This document shows, in pieces, positions 37,665 through 46,816 of a stretch of 64,000 bases of DNA. The DNA comes from Rosettibacter firmus (GTDB taxonomy: Bacteria > Bacteroidota > Ignavibacteria > Ignavibacteriales > Melioribacteraceae), in the NCBI RefSeq assembly GCF_036860695.1, contig NZ_JAYKGJ010000004.1:124001-188000 (forward strand), read 5' to 3'. A model generated the notes under the pieces. The model had not been told where the DNA came from, searched no databases, and saw only the letters and a list, made by a program, of their open reading frames with translations. Each line of letters opens with the position of its first letter. The stretch's first letter is position 1. Position numbers and translations under genes: made by a program.

Positions 37665-38579
37665 TTGGCTATTAATCATTTACATAATAATCATGAAATT
37701 TTTTCTTCCACAAAAGGAAGACTGATTTTTACAATATTTCTGAATTTCATAATTACATTAGCAGAAATTATTGGCGGATTAATATCAGGAAGTTTATCTC
37801 TTATATCCGATGCACTTCATAATTTCTCTGATAGCATATCAATTGTAATAAGCTACATTGCTCTTAAACTAAAATTAAAAAGTAATTCAATAAAACATAC
37901 CTTTGGACTTAAGCGTGCAGAAATTTTAGCAGCTGTTATTAACTCAGCTGTTTTAATTGTTATATGTATATACGTTTTTTATGAAGCAATACTAAGATTA
38001 AAAAATCCTGAAGCTATAAATGCAGGGATAATGAGTATTGTTGCTTCAATTGGTTTATTAGCAAATCTTTTTGCAGCAATTCTTTTAAAAAAAGACTCGG
38101 AAAAAAGTATAAATATTCGATCGGCATATTTACACATTGTTGGAGATACGGTCTCATCTATAGCAGTTTTATTGGGTGGTTTATCAATTTATTTCTGGAA
38201 AATTTACTGGATCGATCCAGTTTTAACAATAATAATTGGGTTTTACATAATTAGAGAAAGTTATATCATACTACAAGAAGCAATACATATATTAATGGAA
38301 GGTGCACCATTAGATATTTCAATTGAACAAATACAATATGAAGTTGAAAAATTTAGTGAAGTAGAAAACATTCATCACATTCATTTATGGATGGTTGGTG
38401 AAAATGATGTTCACTTTGAAGCTCATGTTAATGTTAACGATATGAAAATAAGTCAATGTGATTATTTAAGAAAAGAAATTGAACAGGTTCTTCAAACAAA
38501 ATTTGGAATACATCATATTACACTTCAATTTGAATGTAATCAGTGCAAGACATCTGGCTTAATCGAACAACATCCATAA
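37665..38579 (+). CDS. Cation diffusion facilitator (Zn2+/Co2+/Cd2+ exporter)
   Basis: A 304-residue CDF transporter that exchanges cytoplasmic divalent metal for protons. It has six helices, with metal-site residues in DALHNFSDS (helix 2) and LHIVGDTVSS (helix 5), and a C-terminal ferredoxin-like cytoplasmic domain (~215-300) ending with a Cys-x-x-Cys. The N-terminus is His-rich. The start is unusual: the open frame begins with TTG, there is no ATG before the first helix, and an in-frame stop lies 7 codons upstream, so TTG (or a nearby ATT) must be used. It is convergent with sufE. Confidence 0.92.
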   Translation: MAINHLHNNHEIFSSTKGRLIFTIFLNFIITLAEIIGGLISGSLSLISDALHNFSDSISIVISYIALKLKLKSNSIKHTFGLKRAEILAAVINSAVLIVICIYVFYEAILRLKNPEAINAGIMSIVASIGLLANLFAAILLKKDSEKSINIRSAYLHIVGDTVSSIAVLLGGLSIYFWKIYWIDPVLTIIIGFYIIRESYIILQEAIHILMEGAPLDISIEQIQYEVEKFSEVENIHHIHLWMVGENDVHFEAHVNVNDMKISQCDYLRKEIEQVLQTKFGIHHITLQFECNQCKTSGLIEQHP

Positions 38580-38580
38580 A

Positions 38581-39015
38581 TCAATTAACCTTTTTTGCTT
38601 CCAAAGTCTTATAAGCAAGAGCATACATTTGAATTTGTTTCATCATTGCTGCAAGTCCATTTTTCCTTGTAGGAGAAAGATGTTTATCTATTCCTATCTT
38701 AGAAAGAAAATCAGGCGGGTTAGATAATATTTCATCTGGTGTATGACCTGAATATACTTCTAACAAAATTGCAATTAATCCTTTTACAATTGCTGCATCG
38801 CTATCTGCTTCGAAAAATATTTTACCATCTTCTAAATTTGCTTTTATCCATACCTGAGATTGACAACCTTCAATTTTATATTTGTCTGTTTTATATTCTT
38901 CACTGATTGGTTTCATTTTTCTACCGAGCTCAATTAGATATTTATACTTATCTTCCCATTCAGTATACTGTTCAAAGTCCTTTATTAATTTATTTTTTTT
39001 GTCCTGTATGGTCAT
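38581..39015 (-). CDS. sufE: SufE-like cysteine desulfurase activator
   Basis: Accepts sulfur from SufS for Fe-S cluster assembly. About 144 residues. The acceptor Cys51 lies in KIEGCQSQVW. Other signature segments are YKYLIELGRKMKP, FEADSDAAIVKGLIAILLEVYSGHTPDEI and LSPTRKNGLAAMMKQI. I start at the ATG giving MTIQDKK, which matches the family N-terminus; an upstream extension of 18 codons lacks support. No other suf gene is adjacent. Confidence 0.93.
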   Translation of the reverse strand: MTIQDKKNKLIKDFEQYTEWEDKYKYLIELGRKMKPISEEYKTDKYKIEGCQSQVWIKANLEDGKIFFEADSDAAIVKGLIAILLEVYSGHTPDEILSNPPDFLSKIGIDKHLSPTRKNGLAAMMKQIQMYALAYKTLEAKKVN

Positions 39016-39124
39016 TGTAATTTCATAATTATTATCATTACTTAAACAAATTTTAATAAAGTTTAACAATTATTCAAATAATTATGCAATTCTTTTTATA
39101 TTGTTATCGATTAAAGAGAAATAT

Positions 39125-39829
39125 ATGAAAAGAAATGCTCTTGTTTTAATTTTATTTATAATTTCATTTTTACCTTTCTATAGCCAATCCCACAAAGAAA
39201 ACAACATTTTATTTCAGGTGTCATTATTTGATTCCTTATATTATGGAAATTATAATGGCTTTTATAATTTAAATGAATTATTGCAATATGGTAATTTCGG
39301 TCTTGGAACATTCGATAAACTTGATGGAGAGATGACTATATTAAATGGCTCTGTTTATCAATTCAAATCTGATGGAATGATTTATAAACCAGAACTTTCT
39401 TTAACTACTCCATTTGCCTGCATAGTAAACTTTATTCCAGATTATTTCTATAAGAAAAATAATTTAGATAAAAAAAGTTTTATCGAGTATATTGATGGTG
39501 TTATTATCAATAAAAATTATTTTTATGCAATTAAATTATCAGGTAGATTTTCTTTTATAATAACCAGAACAATTCAAGTACAAGAAGAACCATATAAAAT
39601 TCTTAATGAAGTTTTAAAAGAACAACTTACTTTTGAAAAAAATAATATTACAGGAACTTTAGTTGGTTTCTACTTTCCTGAATACGCAGATAAAATTAAT
39701 ATCACAGGCTATCACTTTCACTTCATAAGCGACGATTTTAATTTTGGTGGCCATATGCTTGATTTCGAATTAGAAGATGGTGAAATTGAAATTCAGAAAA
39801 TAAATCAACTAAATCTGCTATTAAGATAA
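39125..39829 (+). CDS. budA: Alpha-acetolactate decarboxylase, exported
   Basis: Converts acetolactate to (R)-acetoin. 234 residues from the ATG at 39125, which has a GAG site. Recognised by FQVSLFDSL, LLQYGNFGLGTFDKLDGEM, TPFACIVNF and GTLVGFYFPEYADKINITGYHFHF. Zinc ligands are His197, His199 and His210 (GGHMLDF); Glu69 and Arg148 match the catalytic pair. The first ~22 residues form a signal peptide (FIISFLPFYSQS), so it should act outside the cytoplasm, as in several Gram-positive homologues. No acetolactate synthase is nearby. It may make acetoin as a neutral product or relieve a toxic intermediate. Confidence 0.9.
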   Translation: MKRNALVLILFIISFLPFYSQSHKENNILFQVSLFDSLYYGNYNGFYNLNELLQYGNFGLGTFDKLDGEMTILNGSVYQFKSDGMIYKPELSLTTPFACIVNFIPDYFYKKNNLDKKSFIEYIDGVIINKNYFYAIKLSGRFSFIITRTIQVQEEPYKILNEVLKEQLTFEKNNITGTLVGFYFPEYADKINITGYHFHFISDDFNFGGHMLDFELEDGEIEIQKINQLNLLLR

Positions 39830-39842
39830 ATGAATAAATATT

Positions 39843-40712
39843 TCACTGAAAGATTATTGTTTTCTTACCATACTTCAAAACACGATTATTTATATGCAAA
39901 TTTACAGCACGAGCAAGTACTAATCTTTCCAGATCTTTTCCCTTCCTAATCAAATCATTTAATGAATCTTTGTGAGTAATTCTGATTACATCCTGCTCAA
40001 TTATTGGTCCTTCGTCAAGTTCTTCTGTAACATAATGACTTGTTGCACCAATTAATTTAACACCTCTTTCATAAGCTTTCTTGTAAGGATTTGCACCAAC
40101 AAAAGCAGGAAGAAATGAATGATGAATGTTAATGATATTATTTGGATACTTCTCGATAAATAATGGAGAAAGAATTTGCATATATCTTGCAAGAACTATT
40201 GTATCAATTTTGTATGATTCTAATAACTCTAATTCTTTTAACTCCTGCTCATGTTTGTTTTCTTTAGTAATCGGGAAATAATAAAATGGAATTTCATATC
40301 TCTTTGCAATTTCTTCAAGAGTTGTGTGATTAGAAATTATCAATTTGATTTCTGCATCAAGCTCCCCATTTTTATAACGCCATAAAATTTCCTGCAAACA
40401 GTGATCATACTTCGAGACAAAAATTGCTAATTTGTGTTTGTTATAGCTGTACTTTATTTCCCACTTTGCATCAATTTCGTCAGCAAGATTTTTAAATTCA
40501 TCTTCAAATTGCTGACATGAAATACTTAACTCACTTAAATCCCACTCCACTCTTATAAAAAACATTTTCTCATCAGAGTCAACATGTTCATCAAGATCTA
40601 CAATATTTCCACCTCTTTGAAAAATAAATTGAGCAATCTTTGCAACCAATCCTTTTTGATCTTTACAGGATAAAATTAAAGTGGCCGTATTCTTTTTGTC
40701 AGTATTATTCAT
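39843..40712 (-). CDS. purU: Formyltetrahydrofolate deformylase
   Basis: Hydrolyses 10-formyl-THF to THF and formate, supplying formate for purine synthesis. It is a 289-residue cytoplasmic protein with an N-terminal ACT domain (residues ~8-90, SCKDQKGLVAKIAQFIF) and a formyltransferase-fold domain. Catalytic Asn and His are in NIHHSFLPAFVGANPY and the Asp is in HYVTEELDEGPIIEQDV. It is convergent with the acetolactate decarboxylase gene (13 bases). Confidence 0.95.
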   Translation of the reverse strand: MNNTDKKNTATLILSCKDQKGLVAKIAQFIFQRGGNIVDLDEHVDSDEKMFFIRVEWDLSELSISCQQFEDEFKNLADEIDAKWEIKYSYNKHKLAIFVSKYDHCLQEILWRYKNGELDAEIKLIISNHTTLEEIAKRYEIPFYYFPITKENKHEQELKELELLESYKIDTIVLARYMQILSPLFIEKYPNNIINIHHSFLPAFVGANPYKKAYERGVKLIGATSHYVTEELDEGPIIEQDVIRITHKDSLNDLIRKGKDLERLVLARAVNLHINNRVLKYGKKTIIFQ

Positions 40713-40744
40713 ATTGAAAAATATTTTTAATCATATTCATTAAT

Positions 40745-41746
40745 TTAATTATTTTTTTGAAAAGCATCGTTTAATTTCTTCTTGATGTATTCAAAATATT
40801 CCTTAGTAAAAGTCACTTGATTATAGATATCTATTATATCATTCCTGGTTATTTTATTAAAGTCTTCTTCTCTTACTGTAATTATAATTCCACCTAAATC
40901 TATTGCTGCTGGACTAACGAGTAATTTTCTATTATCATCAAAATAATATTGTTTTGGTCTGTGAGTAAGTCGTGGAAAAATAATCAATCTAAATTTCTCA
41001 TCATAAAAAGAAGAAATTAGATTAATCATTGGTTCTTCTTCAGAAAATAATTTTTTTATTGCATTTAAAAATACTTTGAACGCATAGAGTATATCAATCT
41101 TATTTTTTGATTCGAACGAGATAAATTTTACAATAGCATTTTCAAAGATGTATATATCCAGCTGATTACTTCTTATGAATACTTCTTCTTTTAAAGCTTC
41201 GTAATATTTTTCAACAGGGAGAACATTTTTTGTAATTGCCTGAAAATGCATATGATCTGGAGCAGAAGCACCGCACTTAGGTCCATTATAAACAATTGTA
41301 AAATTTTCACTAAGGTCTTCTGTTAAATCCAGTAAATCATGAAAGTGACTGATAATTGTTTGTGGTGTGTGTTTTATCTTAGATATTGTTAAATGTTCTT
41401 TCAAAATTGGATATGGATTAACAAGTATTAAAAAGTTCTTATTATAAATTAAACCATCCTGTTCTTCAGGTAAATTATTTGTACATAAAAAACATTTTCG
41501 ATTTTGAATAACATTCTCGTTCAGGTCAGCTGTAGTAGATTTAATTCTATGTGGATTGAACTGTACAATTATTCTTTTTGTAATTTTGTTTTCGAATTCA
41601 AATTCTCGTGTCTTTATGCTGGATAAGTTTTCATAATTATTTTTTAGAAGTTCCCATTTTTCCTTTTGCATCTCAATTAAATCTGATATTTTTTTTAACC
41701 AGAATTCTTTCTGGTTATTCTTTGGTATTTTTTCATCAATAATCAT
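40745..41746 (-). CDS. DUF4922/HIT-like nucleotidyl transferase or phosphorylase
   Basis: A 333-residue cytoplasmic protein. Segments [40 protein letters not shown] and [13 protein letters not shown] resemble the DUF4922 and HIT superfamily (Apa1/GDP-galactose phosphorylase-like), in which the His-x-His forms the transfer site. Late segments [17 protein letters not shown] and [17 protein letters not shown] also fit that group. It overlaps the upstream glycosyltransferase gene by 4 bases (ATGA), so the two are tightly coupled. An activity that makes or breaks a nucleotide-linked sugar is plausible but unproven. Confidence 0.7.
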   Translation of the reverse strand: MIIDEKIPKNNQKEFWLKKISDLIEMQKEKWELLKNNYENLSSIKTREFEFENKITKRIIVQFNPHRIKSTTADLNENVIQNRKCFLCTNNLPEEQDGLIYNKNFLILVNPYPILKEHLTISKIKHTPQTIISHFHDLLDLTEDLSENFTIVYNGPKCGASAPDHMHFQAITKNVLPVEKYYEALKEEVFIRSNQLDIYIFENAIVKFISFESKNKIDILYAFKVFLNAIKKLFSEEEPMINLISSFYDEKFRLIIFPRLTHRPKQYYFDDNRKLLVSPAAIDLGGIIITVREEDFNKITRNDIIDIYNQVTFTKEYFEYIKKKLNDAFQKNN

Positions 41747-43233
41747 TGGTTCATATTTTTTTGTATTCTGATTAAGATTTCTTTTGTTCTTAATGAATCT
41801 TTATAAAAATTATTTTTGTTAATTTTTTCAATGCTTAAAGATGAATCGGTATTTCCTTCCCATCTTCTACAAATATAAATTGGCTCATAAATTCTTGAGA
41901 CTTTATATTCACGAGAAATTGTAATACCTAAATAATAGTCTTCTCCATAACTAACATTTGGAATTTTTATTGTTCTTAGTAAGGGAGTATAAAATGCTCT
42001 TGGTGCTCCCAGTCCATTAATCCTTAAAGCATTGTTTGGACCATTTTCATCTGTCCATTCTTTATGGTCAATTATTCCAGGCGGAATTTCTTTTAGATTA
42101 AAATCTGTCAATATGTAAGAACCAATTACCATTGCTGAACGATCTTCATAAAATTTTGAAATAATTTTTTGAAGAGTATTTTCGTCTTTATATAAATCAT
42201 CACTATCAAGCTGGACGGAAAATTTTCCACAAAGAGGATGATGAATAGCTAATTCCCAGCAACCTCCAATTAATAAATTTTTTTGATCGGGGATTATATG
42301 AATTAATTTATTGTACTGAGTCGAAAGTTTTTTTAATATATCAGTTGTTCCATCTGTTGAATAATTATCAACCACAATTACATTATACTTAAAATTTGTT
42401 TTTTGATTTAAAGCAGAATTTACTGCATCAACAATTGTTTTAGCTCTATTTTTAACAGGAATTATTACTGATGCTTCATATTCGAAATTGTTTTTGTTTA
42501 AATCGATTTCCTTGAAAGGGGGTTTAATAAATGCACCTATTTCTTTCAAGTGTTCAGTTGCTACCTTTTCCATTTCAATTTGACTTAAACGATTCTTGGG
42601 ATCAACATACGCAAAATGTTTTTCATAATCTTTGTCTAAGTATATTTTTTCTGCAGTATACAAATATTCTTTTATGTGATAAACACTTTTATAATAATCT
42701 TCTGTTGATAAATTATCTTCTATTGTAATTCTAAGTCTAATATCATAAAAGCCAGCGTAATTATAATTTTCGTTTGACTGCTCAAGTGCTTTTTTAAACG
42801 AGTTAGTATTTATCATAACTAAATGACCAAAATCAAAATCATCACGAATACTTCCAATCTGATAATCAATTAATGGATGTTCAATTATTTTATTATCAAC
42901 TTTTTCATAAAAATCAGAATAAATAATTCTGGAATTTGTTGAGAAGGCAGAATTATAAAATTTTCCAATTGCTTCTTCACACAGTTGTATCGATGATTTG
43001 TTTATCTGAACAAGTATATATTCACTCTTAATTTGCTCACTTAATTTTTTCAATGTCTTGGTATTATTGATATTTCCTTCACACATAAATTTTACATCAG
43101 GGAAGAAATTGTTTTGTTTTTCATCACAAAGCAGAAAAATATCTTCAATTAATTCAGATCTTTTTAATTGTGTAATTATCTTTAATGTTATTACTTCATC
43201 AATAAATGGAAGTACAACAGATATTTTTTTCAT
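41743..43233 (-). CDS. Tandem GT-A family 2 glycosyltransferase
   Basis: About 496 residues from the ATG at 43233, which has a GGAG site; a TTG seven codons upstream is less likely. The C-terminal half is a standard GT2 domain: [36 protein letters not shown] and the metal motif DSDD in [11 protein letters not shown]. The N-terminal ~230 residues also look GT-A-like ([10 protein letters not shown], then [10 protein letters not shown] and [12 protein letters not shown]) but lack a clear DxD, so this half may be degenerate. No membrane helix is seen. The overlap with the DUF4922-like gene suggests a joint pathway. Confidence 0.75.
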   Translation of the reverse strand: MKKISVVLPFIDEVITLKIITQLKRSELIEDIFLLCDEKQNNFFPDVKFMCEGNINNTKTLKKLSEQIKSEYILVQINKSSIQLCEEAIGKFYNSAFSTNSRIIYSDFYEKVDNKIIEHPLIDYQIGSIRDDFDFGHLVMINTNSFKKALEQSNENYNYAGFYDIRLRITIEDNLSTEDYYKSVYHIKEYLYTAEKIYLDKDYEKHFAYVDPKNRLSQIEMEKVATEHLKEIGAFIKPPFKEIDLNKNNFEYEASVIIPVKNRAKTIVDAVNSALNQKTNFKYNVIVVDNYSTDGTTDILKKLSTQYNKLIHIIPDQKNLLIGGCWELAIHHPLCGKFSVQLDSDDLYKDENTLQKIISKFYEDRSAMVIGSYILTDFNLKEIPPGIIDHKEWTDENGPNNALRINGLGAPRAFYTPLLRTIKIPNVSYGEDYYLGITISREYKVSRIYEPIYICRRWEGNTDSSLSIEKINKNNFYKDSLRTKEILIRIQKNMNQ

Positions 43234-43684
43234 TCTAAAATCTCCAGTAATCAAAATAAAATTATTAAGTATTTCTCTTATAGATTAGTGGAATAATTAT
43301 TATTCAGTAAATAAAATTACTAAAAGTTACCATAGTTTAAACTAATTGTAAACTTTTTTCATAAGTTCAATATATCTATATTTGTTAATACAAAATGTAT
43401 CAAAAAGTAAATAGTATATTTTTTGAATTATTAGTTTAAAGATAGAAATCAGTTAATTAAAGAAAACAGGTTACACATTATAAATATCATATTAAATATT
43501 GTATCCGAAAAAAATTCACAGGAGTTAAAATTGGATAACTTTTCATCAGAGAAGTTATCTCTCAAAACACTTTCTAATCGAACCTGCAAAAGCTTCAATC
43601 CCAATCTGAAAATATAGACAACAAAAGTTTTCTTGAATTTTCTTTTTACTCAAAAGTTATGTAAAACAAAAAGAGAGGTAGTTA
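43234..43684. other. 451-base AT-rich leader/intergenic region before rlpA
   Basis: The region separates the divergent glycosyltransferase and RlpA-like genes. I see no open frame with coding character and no tRNA. Bases 43501-43684 hold most of the recognisable structure: a hairpin at 43534-43559 and the GAGAGG ribosome site of rlpA. The unusually long leader suggests 5'-UTR regulation of rlpA. Confidence 0.5.
43534..43559 (+). promoter_or_regulatory. Hairpin in the long leader upstream of rlpA
   Basis: A perfect 8-bp stem (GATAACTT pairing with AAGTTATC) with a 10-base loop, about 125 bases before the start. No T run follows, so it is not a standard terminator. RlpA genes in several phyla are controlled by c-di-AMP riboswitches, but I do not see the conserved G-rich core of that class, so it is left as an unclassified leader structure. 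Confidence 0.35.
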
Positions 43685-44164
43685 TTGCGTATAATTAAAT
43701 TAATGTTAATAATATCAATGATAGCATTAACAGTTGGTGTAATTAATTTCGGTGATTCAACAGCAAGAGAAACAACTATTATTGACAAAGTAAGAATCAA
43801 CAAAGATATAAATCCCGATATTGTTCCGGTCAATTATAATGAATTAGGAGTAATGATAGCTTCGTGGTATGGTCCTGGTTTTCATGGAAAAACCACAGCC
43901 AATGGTGAAATTTATAACCAAATGGCATTAACAGCTGCACATAAAGAACTCCCATTCGGTACATATCTAAGAATTACCAATTTAAAAAATGGAAAAAGTG
44001 TAATTGTAAGAATTAATGATCGTGGACCTTATATTGAAGGAAGAGATTTAGATTTATCTAAAGGAACAGCTTTAGCGTTGGGAATGATTAGACATGGTGT
44101 CATTAGAGTAAAAGTAGAAGAGATAACCATTGATAATATATTACCAGCGATAGTATTAAACTAA
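43685..44164 (+). CDS. rlpA: RlpA-like septal-ring/lytic transglycosylase domain protein
   Basis: 159 residues with an N-terminal hydrophobic segment and a double-psi beta-barrel domain. The conserved segments are IASWYGPGFHGKTTANGEIYN, ALTAAHKELPFGTYLRITNLKNG and VRINDRGPYIEGRDLDLSKG. RlpA domains cleave or bind glycan strands lacking stem peptides. No SPOR domain is present, so septal targeting is unclear. The start is TTG at 43685, supported by a strong GAGAGG site 6 bases upstream; the next ATG has no such site. Confidence 0.88.
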   Translation: MRIIKLMLIISMIALTVGVINFGDSTARETTIIDKVRINKDINPDIVPVNYNELGVMIASWYGPGFHGKTTANGEIYNQMALTAAHKELPFGTYLRITNLKNGKSVIVRINDRGPYIEGRDLDLSKGTALALGMIRHGVIRVKVEEITIDNILPAIVLN

Positions 44165-44199
44165 CTTTAATATAATTTATAATCGTTTCTTAAATTCAA

Positions 44200-44231
44200 G
44201 GCAAGTCCAGTAATGTGGATTTGCCTTTTTT
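44200..44231 (+). terminator. Rho-independent terminator after rlpA
   Basis: A 10-bp stem (GGCAAGTCCA with TGGATTTGCC, one G-U pair), a 6-base loop and six T residues, 35 bases after the rlpA stop. Confidence 0.9.
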
Positions 44232-44650
44232 ATTTTTTACATAAGTTAGCATTCGGCTACATTTCTATTAATAAATGTTTAGACTTCTTTACCGATAAAT
44301 TTTTTCTTAGTACAATGTAGATATTATCCAAATCGTGCACTTTCAAATCAAATAATTACTAATAAATATAAATTCTACTTGCTTATAAATTTCTTACAAC
44401 TTAATCTACAAAATTTGAGTCGATACGAAATAAAACAAGATATTACTCGTCACATTCAAGCAAAATATTGGTGATTCATACTCAGTAATATTAAATAAAT
44501 GAAAAGGATATTAATAAAAATTTTGTATTTAATATTACAGTGTGATTAAATATTAGAGAAGTGTTAACCTTGATGATTACAATTTTTTATTTGCTGATTA
44601 AGTTTCAATAAATAAATTCCTATAGTGCACATCATTAAAACACATTAATA
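44232..44650. other. AT-rich intergenic region, nothing recognised
   Basis: About 420 bases between the rlpA terminator and the 3' end of the histidine kinase gene. The two flanking genes are convergent. I see no coding frame, tRNA, or clear terminator for the kinase. Only scattered short AT-rich inverted repeats occur, for example ATATTACT and AGTAATAT about 35 bases apart near 44440-44490. Confidence 0.5.
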
Positions 44651-46075
44651 TTATATCAATGGTAATTGAATTATAAACTCAATCGAATTATTAGTTTTTT
44701 CTGCTTTTATTAAACCATCATGTAAATTAATAATTGATTTTGCTACATTTAAGCCCAAGCCCATACCTCTTATATTTTTTGTTGCTGATAAATCTGATCT
44801 AAAATTTCTATTGAAAATTTTTTCTGTATCAATTTCATTTACGTTTTCACATTCATTTTTTACAATTATCTCAAACATATCAGAATCTTTTTTCAGTGCG
44901 GTAACTATGATTGGATATCCATCCAAGCCATATTTAATTGCATTATCAATAATATTTGTGAGAGCTTGCTTGATTAAATCCGGATCAAAAAAAGCAGAGA
45001 AGTCACTTTCCAAATTGAGTACAAGCTTTTTGCTTTTTTCGTTGAGTAAGACATTAACATTTCTAATTAAAGACGATAAGAATTTTTCTAATTCAACTTT
45101 TTTCTTATTAAGTGTTATTAAATTATGCTCATTTTTGGATATGAAAAATAAATTATCAATAATTTTTATAAGTCTTAGAATCTCCTCATAATTACTTTTA
45201 AGAATTTCTACATATTCTCCCTGTGATTTATTAGACTTAAGAGCTATTTCAATTTCGCCTCTTAGAATAGTAAGTGGTGTTTTTAATTCATGTGCTACCG
45301 AGATTGAAAATTGATTCATATATTCAATAGAAGTTCTTATTCTTTGAATCATCTCATTCATCTTTTTTACCAATCTACCAAATTCATCATCATGTTCTTC
45401 ACCTGGAATAATTTCATTTAAGTTGTGAGCTGTTATTTCTTCTGTCTTTTTAATAATCTTATCAATTCGAGATAATGATCTTTGAGATATTATTGCACCT
45501 CCCAGCAATGAAATCACAAAAAACAGAGGAGCTAAAACAATATATATATCTGTTAAACTATTTATTATTTGTACAATGTGTTTTTTAGGATAAGCCACTA
45601 TAACTTTGTATTTGTTGTTCTGTAAAAGTACTCCTCTTATTTCATCGTCGGATAATTTATGATCTGTAAAATCAAATATCATATACGGTCGTTTTATTTC
45701 AGAGAAATTTAGATTGGTTTCTAATAGGTTGGCTGATTTATATATAACCTTAGGTCCCGAGGAAATTTGAATAAATGTATTTCTTTCATTAAAAATTACC
45801 ACATCATAAATTATATCCCATATCAAATCCTCTTCACTTGTATAATTACTATCTGGTTGAAATGTCTCTATATCAATATGCTTCGACTCAAGTATGTGCA
45901 TTATTGCTTTTGCTTGTGAGGTAAGTGAAGCATCTAACTTTTTCAGCGAGTTATTATAAAGATATTGATACACAATTAATCCAAAAAGGCATTCGAGAAT
46001 TAAAAAAACCACAGCATACCAAATAGATATCTTGAAGCGAGTAGATAAAATGTATGATTTAATTAAGTTCTTCAT
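44651..46075 (-). CDS. Sensor histidine kinase (HAMP-HisKA-HATPase)
   Basis: A 474-residue kinase. It has a first helix at about 15-38, a periplasmic domain of ~130 residues, a second helix at about 176-198, a HAMP linker, and the H box AHELKTPLTI with His262. The ATPase domain has the N box ALTNIIDNAIKYG and the G2 box GMGLGLNVAKSI. The start codon follows the regulator's stop without a gap (TAAATG), so the pair is translationally coupled. With the small Lys-rich gene it is divergent from the chaperone-usher-like operon, which it may control. The periplasmic domain has no recognised ligand motif. Confidence 0.93.
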   Translation of the reverse strand: MKNLIKSYILSTRFKISIWYAVVFLILECLFGLIVYQYLYNNSLKKLDASLTSQAKAIMHILESKHIDIETFQPDSNYTSEEDLIWDIIYDVVIFNERNTFIQISSGPKVIYKSANLLETNLNFSEIKRPYMIFDFTDHKLSDDEIRGVLLQNNKYKVIVAYPKKHIVQIINSLTDIYIVLAPLFFVISLLGGAIISQRSLSRIDKIIKKTEEITAHNLNEIIPGEEHDDEFGRLVKKMNEMIQRIRTSIEYMNQFSISVAHELKTPLTILRGEIEIALKSNKSQGEYVEILKSNYEEILRLIKIIDNLFFISKNEHNLITLNKKKVELEKFLSSLIRNVNVLLNEKSKKLVLNLESDFSAFFDPDLIKQALTNIIDNAIKYGLDGYPIIVTALKKDSDMFEIIVKNECENVNEIDTEKIFNRNFRSDLSATKNIRGMGLGLNVAKSIINLHDGLIKAEKTNNSIEFIIQLPLI

Positions 46076-46747
46076 TTATTCATCTTTAATCATGTAACCT
46101 GAACCACGAATTGTATGAATTAATTTCTTTTCATAATCTTGATCAATTTTAGCTCTTAGTTTATTTATGTATACATCAATTACATTTGTTTCGGTATCAA
46201 AATGATAATCATAAACATGCTCAATAAGTTTGGTGCGTGTAACAATTCTATTTTTATTTCTGAGAAGATATTCAAGAATGGAAAACTCTTTTTGTGTTAA
46301 ATATATTTCTTTATTACCTCTAAAAACAGTATGTGTAATTAAATCTAATTTTAAATCTGCTGCGGTAAGAATATTCGATTTTAATATTTCATTTCTTCTC
46401 AGGAGAGCCCTAACTCTAGCTGTGAGTTCTTCAAATGCGAAAGGTTTTGTTAAATAATCATCAGCACCTGCATCAAGTCCTTCAACTTTGTCGCTTACAG
46501 AATCTTTAACTGTCAATAATAAAATAGGAGTGTTTATTTTCCTCTTACGCAATTCTTTTGTTAATGTAAGCCCATCGATATACGGAATCATTATATCTAA
46601 AATTATTAAATCATATTCTTCAACTGTTGCAAGTTCAAGTCCTTTCTTTCCATCGTAAGCAATATCGACAGTAAAAAATTCTTCTTCCAAACCTTTTTTA
46701 ATGAAAGACGCAACTTTTTTTTCGTCTTCTATAATTAAAATTCTCAT
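46076..46747 (-). CDS. OmpR/PhoB-family response regulator
   Basis: A 223-residue regulator. The receiver domain has acid residues in IIEDEKK, phospho-acceptor Asp51 in LIILDIMIP, and Lys in YLTKPFAFEEL. A winged-helix DNA-binding domain (about 125-220) holds LTQKEFSILEYLL, TRTKLIEHVYDYHFDTETNVIDVYINKLRAKI and TIRGSGYMI. It sits directly before its kinase. The group most resembles CusR/CopR-type regulators of envelope functions, but the signal is unknown. Confidence 0.95.
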   Translation of the reverse strand: MRILIIEDEKKVASFIKKGLEEEFFTVDIAYDGKKGLELATVEEYDLIILDIMIPYIDGLTLTKELRKRKINTPILLLTVKDSVSDKVEGLDAGADDYLTKPFAFEELTARVRALLRRNEILKSNILTAADLKLDLITHTVFRGNKEIYLTQKEFSILEYLLRNKNRIVTRTKLIEHVYDYHFDTETNVIDVYINKLRAKIDQDYEKKLIHTIRGSGYMIKDE

Positions 46748-46764
46748 ATATTATAAAATAATAA

Positions 46765-46789
46765 AAAGGAGAGTAATTAACTCTCCTTT
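46765..46789 (-). terminator. Terminator/attenuator between the Lys-rich gene and the regulator
   Basis: A perfect 10-bp stem (AAAGGAGAGT with ACTCTCCTTT) and 5-base loop, followed on the minus strand by a T-rich stretch. It lies between the small exported protein gene and the response regulator gene, so most transcription of the small gene should end here with some read-through into the two-component genes. Confidence 0.75.
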
Positions 46790-46816
46790 CGGAAGCTTAA
46801 CCCAAGACAATTTCAG

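Noticed and set aside
43501-43684. c-di-AMP (ydaO-type) riboswitch before rlpA
   Set aside because: The gene context fits, but the conserved G-rich core was not found; only a simple hairpin is visible.
44232-44650. A small RNA or tRNA in the gap after rlpA
   Set aside because: No promoter-terminator pair, cloverleaf or T-loop sequence was found; only AT-rich short repeats.
44811-45191. 126-residue plus-strand open frame
   Set aside because: It lies wholly antisense to the histidine kinase catalytic domain and has no ribosome site or recognisable family.
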